A DNA stretch of 64,000 bases. It comes from CALAGB01 sp963713965. Lineage in GTDB: Bacteria; Chloroflexota; Chloroflexia; Thermomicrobiales; Thermomicrobiaceae. Below are positions 46,992 to 54,941 of the stretch, in pieces (within the stretch, counting starts at the first letter, position 1; every line of letters starts with the position of its first letter). The position numbers and the translations under genes are program-made. The notes below the pieces were generated by a model. That model was not told where the DNA came from. It searched no databases and was given only the letters and a program-made list of their open reading frames with translations. The DNA lies in contig OY970217.1 of NCBI GenBank assembly GCA_963713965.1, forward strand, positions 2,790,001 through 2,854,000. The letters run 5' to 3'.

Positions 46992-47229
46992 TAAGCCCCT
47001 CCTTGTGCACTATAGATCTTGCACCAAAACCCGTATGCCGTTGGTCTCGCTCGTCGGAGCGCATTCCCGTTCGTACGATCTCGCCTCATCAAGTCGCCTG
47101 CTATCACGCGGTTCGCGTGACTCACCCGGCGTTTGCAGAGAGGGATTCTTCACGTTGGATGAGCGCCGGCCACGTCGGGTTCAGTCTGTCCCCTAAACCC
47201 GATTGTGGCTATGTCCGAAAAGCGTTCCC

Positions 47230-47258
47230 TTGACATCCTTACATCTGAACAGTAATGT
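47230..47258 (+). promoter_or_regulatory. Possible promoter of the peptide importer operon
   Basis: TTGACA at 47230-47235 is followed after 17 bases by TAATGT, a weak -10. The rest of the 46992-47359 gap holds no recognised gene. The binding-protein gene has AGAAGGAGGGG 7 bases before its ATG. Confidence 0.35.
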
Positions 47259-47359
47259 ATGGCGACGCATTAATCTAGTCCAAATATCGTGGTGTGTTGT
47301 GCATCTCGGGGTCGGTTTACCTTAAGTACTGCCGAATTGGCAGAAGGAGGGGACCAACG

Positions 47360-49171
47360 ATGCCGGACAATGATATCCGGGCCGTTCACCTGATCGCAGC
47401 AGCAGCAGAGCTGCGCCTATCTCGTCGTGAGATTATCAAGCGTGGTCTCGCTATGGGATTGTCGGTTTCCACGGTCGGCTGGGTGCTCGCCGCGTGCGGT
47501 AGCTCGAACAAGTCCACGGCAACGAGTGGTGGCGGTGGTGGTTCGAGTTCGACGGCTACCAGCTCATCGGCCGCGACCAGCACCACTTCGGGCGGGGCGT
47601 CCGCCTCTCCAAGCGGTGGCGAAGCTACTGGTGGGACTCCGATCAATGGCGGGACATTCACCGTCCTCTTCGATGGAACGATTGCCGACTTCGATCCGCA
47701 GTCTGCGTACGACAGCCTTGCGAGCTGCGCCTTCTTCGGCACCTATGAAATGCTCATCCGCCTCAAGGGCAACAGCACATTCGATTATCAGCCGATGCTG
47801 GCCAAAGAATGGGGACCGAACAGCGACGGATCGGAGTGGACATTCACGCTCTATGACAACATTAAATTCCATGACGGGACCGCTTGCGACGCGAAGGCCG
47901 TCGTCTTTTCCTTCCAGCGTTTGATGAAGATGGGCCGTGGCCCGCATGACGTGGTGGGCCGCTTCATCGACAACCCGGACACCGACATCACCGCGCCGGA
48001 CGACAAGACGGTAAAGTTCAAGCTGAAGACGCCGAACCCGATCTTCGAGGCAGCCATCGCCTCGCAGTATGGCCCGTTCGTCGTCAGTATGGACGCGGTC
48101 AACAAGAACAAGACATCGGATGACGAATGGGCACACGCCTGGTTCGTCCAGAACATGGTCGGAACCGGGCCGTACAAAGTCACGTCGATCGATCAAAACC
48201 AGCAAATCGTCCTCGAGCAGTTCCCCGACTATTACCGTGGTTGGGACGGCAATCACTTCGACAAGATCGTCATGCGCATCGTCGAGGACACGGCGACGCG
48301 GCGCCAGCTCATCGAGGGCGGCACGGCCGACGGGCTGACAAACAACCTCAACCCGCAGGCGTTCTCTGAGATGAAGAGCAACGCGAAGCTACAGGTGATC
48401 GATTATCCGACCACCAACGCCAACTGGACCACGATGAACTTCGGAGATCGGCTGGCGGACGTCGATGCACGCACCGGCTTCTGCTACGCGTTTCCTTATG
48501 AAGACGTGCGGCAAGGGGTCTACAAGGGCTTGCTTGATAAGTCAGGTGGTCCGCTGACTCCGACCACGGCCGGATACGACAAGAGCATCTTCATTTACGA
48601 CACTGATCTGGACAAAGCTAAAGAGCTCATCAGCAAGAAGTTCAATGCTGGCGAGAAGTTCTCCTGGATGATCTCGAGCGGCAGCGACGTCACCTCGCAA
48701 ATTGCTCAGCTGATGCAGGCCAACTTACAGAAGATCGGCTTTGACCTCGACATCCGCCAGGTCGAGCGAGCCACCGAGACTGACCTGGCCTATGGTGACT
48801 CTCCGCCGGATCAGCGTCCGGACTTCTTCGGTGACTGGGGTTGGTGGCCGGACTACAACGATGGGTACAACGAAATCTACCCCAACTTCTATTCGGAATC
48901 GGCCGGGAGCGCTGGTGCCAATGCCGGTTATTACAAGAACGACCGGGTCGACGAGATTATCGACACGCTCGCTCCTGGTGTCTCGGATGCCGACTACGCA
49001 AGTCTCAACGCGGAAATGCAGAACATTCTGGTGCAGAAGGACCCGGCGGCGATCTTCTGGGGCGCGGTGCGTTGGTACACCATCCTCGGGGCTGACATCC
49101 GCGGTTTCGAGTGGAATCCGATCTACTTGAACACGTACTACTATTACGACATGTATCGCGTGAAAATGTAG
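47360..49171 (+). CDS. ABC transporter substrate-binding lipoprotein, family 5 (oligopeptide/nickel type)
   Basis: This is a 603-residue protein. ATG 47360 is chosen for AAGGAGGGG upstream. The N-terminal part has a Tat-like SRREIIKRG and a lipobox VLAACG (Cys46), followed by a Gly/Ser/Thr linker of about 50 residues. The mature domain shows the SBP_bac_5 pattern: FDPQSAYDSLAS, WTFTLYDNIKFHDGTACDAKAVVFSFQRL, NMVGTGPYKV and late QKDPAAIFWG. It would capture peptides or similar solutes at the outer face of the membrane for the two permeases that follow. The ligand cannot be told from sequence. Confidence 0.9.
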   Translation: MPDNDIRAVHLIAAAAELRLSRREIIKRGLAMGLSVSTVGWVLAACGSSNKSTATSGGGGGSSSTATSSSAATSTTSGGASASPSGGEATGGTPINGGTFTVLFDGTIADFDPQSAYDSLASCAFFGTYEMLIRLKGNSTFDYQPMLAKEWGPNSDGSEWTFTLYDNIKFHDGTACDAKAVVFSFQRLMKMGRGPHDVVGRFIDNPDTDITAPDDKTVKFKLKTPNPIFEAAIASQYGPFVVSMDAVNKNKTSDDEWAHAWFVQNMVGTGPYKVTSIDQNQQIVLEQFPDYYRGWDGNHFDKIVMRIVEDTATRRQLIEGGTADGLTNNLNPQAFSEMKSNAKLQVIDYPTTNANWTTMNFGDRLADVDARTGFCYAFPYEDVRQGVYKGLLDKSGGPLTPTTAGYDKSIFIYDTDLDKAKELISKKFNAGEKFSWMISSGSDVTSQIAQLMQANLQKIGFDLDIRQVERATETDLAYGDSPPDQRPDFFGDWGWWPDYNDGYNEIYPNFYSESAGSAGANAGYYKNDRVDEIIDTLAPGVSDADYASLNAEMQNILVQKDPAAIFWGAVRWYTILGADIRGFEWNPIYLNTYYYYDMYRVKM

Positions 49172-49195
49172 AGACCACTCGTCTGCGTCAATCGT

Positions 49196-49222
49196 GCCGC
49201 GCTCCGGTTACCGGAGCGCGGC
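49196..49222 (+). promoter_or_regulatory. Strong intercistronic hairpin
   Basis: A perfect 12-bp stem (left arm GCCGCGCTCCGG) with a TTA loop lies between the binding-protein gene and the first permease gene. Such hairpins often raise binding-protein expression over permease expression by partial termination or by mRNA protection. Confidence 0.65.
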
Positions 49223-49296
49223 GGAATCACCGGGTTGAATGGCAGGCGGGATGTTTCGTCCCGCTTGCGTCTTTGCCGAGGAAATGAGTAGCAGCT

Positions 49297-50307
49297 ATGT
49301 TCGCTCAACTCGTGCTACGGCGCCTGATCTCGGTCATCTTCGTGCTCATCGGCCTCTCGGTCATCACGTTCGCTTTGTCTCACATTGTGCCCGCCGATCC
49401 AGCACGGCTTATCGCTGGACCACGTGCCAGCAAAAGCACGGTTCAGATGATCCGTCATGAATATGGACTGGATCGCCCTCTGTATCAGCAGTACTTCACC
49501 TATGTCAAAGGTGTCGCCACGTTGGATTTCGGCACGTCTCTCTCGACCCTGCGTCCCGTTCGAAGTGACCTGGGTCGATACCTGCCGGCCACCGCCGAGT
49601 TGGCGCTGACCTCCATCGTTTTGGCGATCGTTGCCGGAATACCACTGGGGATCATCTCAGCTATCAAGCCGAACACAATCATCGACTACGTAGGTAGAGT
49701 CATCTCTGTCGCCGGACAGGCTATACCAGTCTTCTGGCTGGCCTTGATGCTTCAGTTCGTCTTCTTTGCGAGGTTGGGCTGGTTGCCGGATGGACAGCGG
49801 CTACCCGTCAGCGTCACGCCGCCTCGTTCGATCACGCATCTCTACACGGTCGACGCGTTGCTGACCGGGAACTTTTCACTCTTCCTCACCGCGGCGAAGC
49901 ATCTGGCACTGCCCGCTTTCGTGCTGGCATTCAGCACATTGCCAGTCATTACGCGCATGGTTCGAGCAGGCATGCTCGAAGTCCTGGGGTTAGATTACAT
50001 CCGAACGGCGAGAGCGAAGGGGCTGCGTGAGCGGACGACGGTCACAAAGCACGCGCTGAAGAATGCGCTGCTTCCGGTCATTACGGTGATCGGGATGCAA
50101 ATCGGCATTCTCTTTTCTGGAGATATTCTGGTCGAGATCATCTTCTCGTGGCCAGGTATCGGGCGCTACGCCATTGCCGGCGTCACCAGCTTCGATTACA
50201 ACGCCATCATGGCCGTTACTCTGATCATCGGCGCGACCTACGTGATTATGAACATGTTCGTAGATATTCTGTATCTGTTCCTGGATCCAAGGATTTCGTA
50301 CGCATGA
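49297..50307 (+). CDS. ABC transporter permease, DppB/OppB type
   Basis: This 336-residue membrane protein has six helices and an N-terminal helix followed by the IVPADPARLIAGP segment typical of DppB. The cytoplasmic EAA loop is seen as DYIRTARAKGLRERTTVTKH. The C-terminal segment IIFSWPGIGRYA is also characteristic. It forms the membrane channel with the next permease. The stop overlaps the following start (ATGA). No ATPase gene follows, so the energising subunits must come from elsewhere. Confidence 0.92.
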   Translation: MFAQLVLRRLISVIFVLIGLSVITFALSHIVPADPARLIAGPRASKSTVQMIRHEYGLDRPLYQQYFTYVKGVATLDFGTSLSTLRPVRSDLGRYLPATAELALTSIVLAIVAGIPLGIISAIKPNTIIDYVGRVISVAGQAIPVFWLALMLQFVFFARLGWLPDGQRLPVSVTPPRSITHLYTVDALLTGNFSLFLTAAKHLALPAFVLAFSTLPVITRMVRAGMLEVLGLDYIRTARAKGLRERTTVTKHALKNALLPVITVIGMQIGILFSGDILVEIIFSWPGIGRYAIAGVTSFDYNAIMAVTLIIGATYVIMNMFVDILYLFLDPRISYA

Positions 50308-51239
50308 CAATACGAACGGGTAACACCACTGTCGACGCGACTGAGGGCCGGGCTCGGCTTGAAACGGGGCGATTGTTTCTCCCGAGCAGTCGTAAAGAGC
50401 GGTTTCGTCGCGCTCTCAATCAATTCTTCAAGGGCAAGTGGCTGAATGTTCTGGCGGTCTTTCTGATCGTGCTCTTCCTGCTCACTAGCCTCTTCGGCCG
50501 CGCGCTCGCCCCATACGACCCGAACGCACCGGAGATCTACAAGCAGTTGCAAGGTCCTTCGTCGTCCCACATTTTCGGCACGGATGATCTTGGTCGAGAT
50601 ATCCTGAGCCGCGTCATGAGTGGCGCGCGCATCTCACTCGGCGTGGCGGCTATCGTCCTCTCAATCGCCGTAACGCTCGGCTGTTTGGTTGGCGGTCTAT
50701 CTGGGTTCATTGGTGGACTCTACGACGACGTTCTGATGAGACTCACGGACCTGTTCCTCGCCTTCCCGTTTCTTATCCTGGCGATCGCCATCTCCGCCTC
50801 ACTTGGTCCGAGCCTGCGGAACACCGTCATCGCCCTTTCGGTGGTCTACTGGCCCTGGTATGCCCGCCTGGTGCGTGGACAGGTCCTATTGGTCAAGAAT
50901 CGAGAGTACGTTGAGGCGGCACGTTCGGCGGGTGCGTCGAGCCGTCGTCTGCTGATTCGTCACGTCTTCCCCAACGCCATGTCGCCGGTCATCGTCCAGC
51001 TCACGCTCGACATTGGCTATGCCATCCTGGCGACATCTAGTCTCTCCTTCATCGGCCTCGGTGCGCAGCCACCGGCTCCGGAATGGGGCTCGATGATCAA
51101 TACGGCCCGCTCGCATTTCCAGGATGCCTGGTGGTTCATCACCTTCCCGGGCATCGCACTGGCGCTTACCGTGCTGGGTTTCAACCTGCTTGGTGACGGC
51201 TTGCGAGACTTCCTGGACCCACGCACGCGCGGGGCATAA
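50304..51239 (+). CDS. ABC transporter permease, DppC/OppC type
   Basis: The protein has 311 residues; ATG 50304 overlaps the preceding stop by 4 bases. An OppC_N-like first helix precedes the HIFGTDDLGRDILSRVMSGAR segment, and the EAA loop EYVEAARSAGASSRRLLIRH links to the ATPase. The C-terminal helices include SSLSFIGLGAQPPAPEWGSM, a family hallmark. It pairs with the DppB-type permease at 49297. Confidence 0.93.
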   Translation: MTIRTGNTTVDATEGRARLETGRLFLPSSRKERFRRALNQFFKGKWLNVLAVFLIVLFLLTSLFGRALAPYDPNAPEIYKQLQGPSSSHIFGTDDLGRDILSRVMSGARISLGVAAIVLSIAVTLGCLVGGLSGFIGGLYDDVLMRLTDLFLAFPFLILAIAISASLGPSLRNTVIALSVVYWPWYARLVRGQVLLVKNREYVEAARSAGASSRRLLIRHVFPNAMSPVIVQLTLDIGYAILATSSLSFIGLGAQPPAPEWGSMINTARSHFQDAWWFITFPGIALALTVLGFNLLGDGLRDFLDPRTRGA

Positions 51240-51376
51240 CTCCGCTCTGCAATCAGTAACGACGAGAGCCGGACGAGCGTGTTGCCTTGGTGCACACGCT
51301 CGTGCCATGCTGCTCGGGTCTGACTCTCGGTCGACAACAGGTACATGAGAACAACATGGATGGGAGACACGCGGCG

Positions 51377-52270
51377 ATGAGCGACGGTCATGAGACGATG
51401 GAACGGATCCAGGCGCTTGCGGACGGATTCGAGGGTGAAGTTGGAGTGGCGGCCAAGGACCTCGTGACGGGCCGCGAGATTCGCTTTAATGAGGACGTCA
51501 TCTTTCCCACCGCGAGTACCTTCAAGACGGTGCTCCTCTACGAGCTCTACCGGCAGATTGATCAACGGAAGATCAATCCGTCCTCCCGCATGGTGCTGAC
51601 CGATGACATGCGCGTCCCCGGCTCCGGTGTTCTGCAAGATCTCGATGCGGGCGCCTCTCTCACGATCAAAGACTTTGCCACATTGATGATCGTCGTCTCT
51701 GACAATGCCGCGACCGATCAGATCTACAAGCTCGTTGGCCATAAGCCGGTTGCCGAGACGCTCGAACGACTCGGGATGCACAATACGCATTTGCCAATCG
51801 GTTGCTGGGGGATCCTCTCCAAGCTACACGATCTCGATCCGGATGACCCGAACCTCACCTATCAAGAGCTCAAGCGTCTGCTCGACGAGAAAGAGTCGGG
51901 CCCGGATAGTTTTGCCCTCAGGGAGACCCACGATAATGACATCTCGACCCCAAGCGACATGTTGATTCTGCTGGAGGTCATCGAGCGAGGCGAGGGGCTC
52001 AGCGGCTCGTCGCGTGACGCGGTCATCGACATCATGCTGCGCCAGAAGTTCGCTGAGCGTATCCCAGGGATGCTCCCATTTGGGACGCGCGTGGCGCACA
52101 AGACCGGCTCGATTCACGGCGTGCGCAACGACGTCGGCATCGTCACCTACGGAGACAAGAAGTACGCCATCGCGCTGATGAGCAAGCGCGGTGAGAACGG
52201 CATGGAGGCTACGCGCATGCTCGCTGAGGTATCCAAGGCCGTGTTCGACGAGTTCGTCGGTCCGGTCTGA
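51377..52270 (+). CDS. Serine hydrolase of the beta-lactamase/penicillin-binding fold, no signal peptide
   Basis: The protein has 297 residues from ATG 51377 (GGGAG upstream); ATG 51356 is an alternative. All three class A-like motifs are present: STFK (S47-K50), SDN (108-110) and KTG (242-244). No hydrophobic signal segment precedes the domain, so the enzyme should be cytoplasmic, unusual for true beta-lactamases. I cannot place a clear omega-loop ExxxN. A D-amino-acid peptidase or esterase acting on peptides brought in by the upstream importer is possible. Confidence 0.82.
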   Translation: MSDGHETMERIQALADGFEGEVGVAAKDLVTGREIRFNEDVIFPTASTFKTVLLYELYRQIDQRKINPSSRMVLTDDMRVPGSGVLQDLDAGASLTIKDFATLMIVVSDNAATDQIYKLVGHKPVAETLERLGMHNTHLPIGCWGILSKLHDLDPDDPNLTYQELKRLLDEKESGPDSFALRETHDNDISTPSDMLILLEVIERGEGLSGSSRDAVIDIMLRQKFAERIPGMLPFGTRVAHKTGSIHGVRNDVGIVTYGDKKYAIALMSKRGENGMEATRMLAEVSKAVFDEFVGPV

Positions 52271-52307
52271 TCGCGGTTGACCCTGGGCACTGCTACAATC
52301 GAGCGTT

Positions 52308-53540
52308 GTGACTGACGCGAACACTGCGCCGAGACCAACTGAATCGATGACTGTCACGGAGGAGCTGTCGACGTCACAGCTCCTTCCGTTCTACTTCGGT
52401 GCCATGAGCGGCCCAATGGGTGGCGGGATTATCCCAGTCCTTTTCGCGGTGCTGATGGGCGCCTTCGGCGTCGATCGATCCGTCCTCTCCTTGGCGATCC
52501 CGGCTTACATGCTTCCCTATGCCATCGTGCAGCTCTTTTCCGGTGGTGTCTCCGACCTGACATCTCGTCGTGCCTCGCTCTTGATCGGGTTCGGCGGGTT
52601 TGGTGCGGCGACCATTTTCGCCGGACTGGCTCCCAATTTTGGGCTCTTCCTCTTCGCACAGGTCCTGCAGGGAGCTACCAACGCGTTCACGTCCCCGTTA
52701 CTGATGGCGACGTTAGGGGACGTCGTTCCGGAGCGACGAACGGGGCGCGCAATCGGATTTTTCAACACGGCTAGCCTGGCGGGAACCATGCTGGTCCCAC
52801 TTATTTCCGGGTTTCTTGGTGGTGTGAGCTGGCGGGTTCCGTTCATCGTGATCGGCGTCTTCAATTGGGTCCTGACGATCTGGATTGCGATGTGGTTTCG
52901 TCGCTACCAGCATCGAGTGCCCGTGCGGGAGCGGGCAAGCAGTCTTCGCGATGACTTGCGCGAGATGTCAGCCGCTCTCGGCATGCGCATTATCTGGCTG
53001 GCAGCACTCTCGTTTCTGGCCAGCAACGCCATTCGGGGAGCGGTCTATCTCTTCGCCGACTATCTCGGGGAGTCCTGGAACATCAGCGTTTCCACGGCGG
53101 GATTGATTCTGTCGACCTATGGGCTGGCCGGGCTGCTCCTCGGACCATTCTCGGGTTTCGCCATGGAGCGGTTCGGCATGTTTCGGGCGATCGCGGCCAG
53201 CATGGTTGGTGTTGCGGTTTCGCTGGTGCTGATGGGCGCGTCTCCCAACGCGGGGGGATTTGTAGCCGGCAACTTCTTGCTTGGTGCGTCAAGCATCATG
53301 GCCTGGACCGGCTTGAGCACTCTGGCGGTAAACCTCGCGCCGCGGCATCGGGGCACCGCTTCGTCTCTCTTCGGCAGCGCGCGCTTTCTGGCCATGGCGG
53401 TCTCCCCGCTCTGGTTCACGCCGCTCTATCAATCCGTCGCCAACGCATCCATCTTCTTCGTCGCGGCGAGCTCCGCTATCCTGCTGTTGTTGCCTCTCGT
53501 CGTACTGCGCATGCGCTACGCCGCACCCGCTTCGGCCTGA
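52308..53540 (+). CDS. MFS transporter
   Basis: This is a 410-residue protein with twelve predicted helices. The helix 2-3 loop reads GGVSDLTSRRASLL and the second-half counterpart FAMERFGMFRA. FVAGNFLLGASS and GTASSLFGSARFLAM are typical efflux-family helices. A GTG at 52308 or ATG at 52347 may start the protein; neither has a strong ribosome site. It probably exports a small molecule. It may share a transcript with the serine hydrolase gene 37 bases upstream, and substrate is unknown. Confidence 0.85.
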   Translation: MTDANTAPRPTESMTVTEELSTSQLLPFYFGAMSGPMGGGIIPVLFAVLMGAFGVDRSVLSLAIPAYMLPYAIVQLFSGGVSDLTSRRASLLIGFGGFGAATIFAGLAPNFGLFLFAQVLQGATNAFTSPLLMATLGDVVPERRTGRAIGFFNTASLAGTMLVPLISGFLGGVSWRVPFIVIGVFNWVLTIWIAMWFRRYQHRVPVRERASSLRDDLREMSAALGMRIIWLAALSFLASNAIRGAVYLFADYLGESWNISVSTAGLILSTYGLAGLLLGPFSGFAMERFGMFRAIAASMVGVAVSLVLMGASPNAGGFVAGNFLLGASSIMAWTGLSTLAVNLAPRHRGTASSLFGSARFLAMAVSPLWFTPLYQSVANASIFFVAASSAILLLLPLVVLRMRYAAPASA

Positions 53541-53801
53541 GACGCCGTCGACCCGCTTCGTCGCTCCGTTTCAGGTGCTCACAACGGGAAAACCCGCGTT
53601 CGTACCTCAATTCCGCAACATCGTCACGATTTTGTAACGACGCCGCTGCAATCGTTGTGCCTCCTTGCCGTCATTGTGGGTAGCCTGTCGGACAAAGCAC
53701 GTTCTCGTCCGAGCCGAATCGTACCTGCGCGGCGCACGAGACGCGGCGCAGATGCGTGTAGGGGCGTGTGCTGTGGACAGGCTCGGGAAAGGCGGACAGC
53801 G

Positions 53802-54941
53802 ATGCACCATCTCGATACCGATCTTCCCACCGCACTGGAAAGACGCGGCATCACCAGACGAGCGTTTCTCGCCTTCTGCGCCAGTATGGTTGCCACACTG
53901 GCCCTTCCACCTCGGTACGTGGGGCAGGTCAGCAAGGCGTTGCAGAAGGTCGATAAGCCGGTTCTCGTTTGGCTCGAATTCCAGGATTGCGCGGGCAACT
54001 CAGAGTCGATGATTCGCTCCAGTCATCCTCCCGTTGCCGACGTCGTCCTCGATCTGCTGTCGTGGGAATACCACGAGTTGATCATGGCGGGGGCCGGTAA
54101 ACAGGCCGAGGACGTGCTCAAGAAGGTTGTGCAGGAGCAGAAGGGCAAGTACCTCGTCATCGTTGAGGGAGCCATTCCGCTGGCGGACGACGGCGTCTAC
54201 TGCACGATTGGTGGACGCACGGCGCTGGATATCGCCACTGAGGTTTGCACTAACGCCGCCGCGACGATTGCCGTCGGGGCGTGTGCCTGGGATGGCGGTC
54301 TAGTCGCGTCTGGTCCAACTGGTGCGGTCGGCATCGAGCGAGCGGTTCCCGGGCTCAAGCACATTAACCTGGGTGGTTGTCCACACAACGTCGCCAACAC
54401 CGCCGCCGTGCTCGTTCATTACCTGACGTTTGGCGAGCTTCCGGCGACCGATCAATATCATCGGCCGCTCTTCGCCTACGGAGCGCTGATTCACGACCAG
54501 TGCGAACGCCGCGCTCACTACGACGCCGGCCGATTCGTGCAGGAATGGGGCGACGAGGGCAGTCGCAAGGGCTGGTGTCTCTACAAGATGGGCTGCAAAG
54601 GTCCCGAAACGCACTACAACTGTCCCGCGGTCCGCTGGAATGATGGGACCAGTTGGCCGGTCAAGGCCGGGCATGGCTGCATCGGCTGTGCATCTCCGCT
54701 CTTCTGGCAACACATGTCCCCCTTCTATGACCGACTACCAAAGCCACCAGGCTTCGGAGCCGATGTGACGGCGGGAGAGATCGGCGTCGGGCTCACCGCA
54801 GTTACGGCGGCCGCCTTTGCCGCGCACGGTGTCGCCAGCGTGGTGCGATCCAAAATCAGACCTGATGAGGAGCCGACGCCCGAGATCGCGATTCCGAGCG
54901 TCAACGGTGAGGAGGCCACGGATGACGCGCATCGCGATTGA
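53802..54941 (+). CDS. hyaA: [NiFe]-hydrogenase small subunit, group 1 membrane-bound uptake type
   Basis: This 379-residue protein has a Tat signal (TRRAFLAF, residues 18-25); ATG 53802 has GGGAAAGGCGG upstream. The proximal cluster motif is DCAGN with C63 and N66, then C161 and C193; canonical enzymes have four Cys here. The distal cluster ligands H231, C234, C259 and C265 and the medial [3Fe-4S] ligands C274, C293 and C296 are present, with P286 as in 3Fe-4S types. The two extra Cys of oxygen-tolerant group 1d are absent (G65 and G165/G166). A C-terminal helix (about 325-350) anchors it outside the cytoplasmic membrane. It passes electrons from H2 oxidation to cytochrome b. Confidence 0.93.
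   Translation: MHHLDTDLPTALERRGITRRAFLAFCASMVATLALPPRYVGQVSKALQKVDKPVLVWLEFQDCAGNSESMIRSSHPPVADVVLDLLSWEYHELIMAGAGKQAEDVLKKVVQEQKGKYLVIVEGAIPLADDGVYCTIGGRTALDIATEVCTNAAATIAVGACAWDGGLVASGPTGAVGIERAVPGLKHINLGGCPHNVANTAAVLVHYLTFGELPATDQYHRPLFAYGALIHDQCERRAHYDAGRFVQEWGDEGSRKGWCLYKMGCKGPETHYNCPAVRWNDGTSWPVKAGHGCIGCASPLFWQHMSPFYDRLPKPPGFGADVTAGEIGVGLTAVTAAAFAAHGVASVVRSKIRPDEEPTPEIAIPSVNGEEATDDAHRD

Noticed and set aside
53802..54941. Oxygen-tolerant group 1d or high-affinity group 1h hydrogenase
   Set aside because: The supernumerary cysteines of 1d are missing, and the large-subunit sequence and hyaC/hyaD layout are Hya/Hup-like rather than 1h-like; the subgroup is left open.
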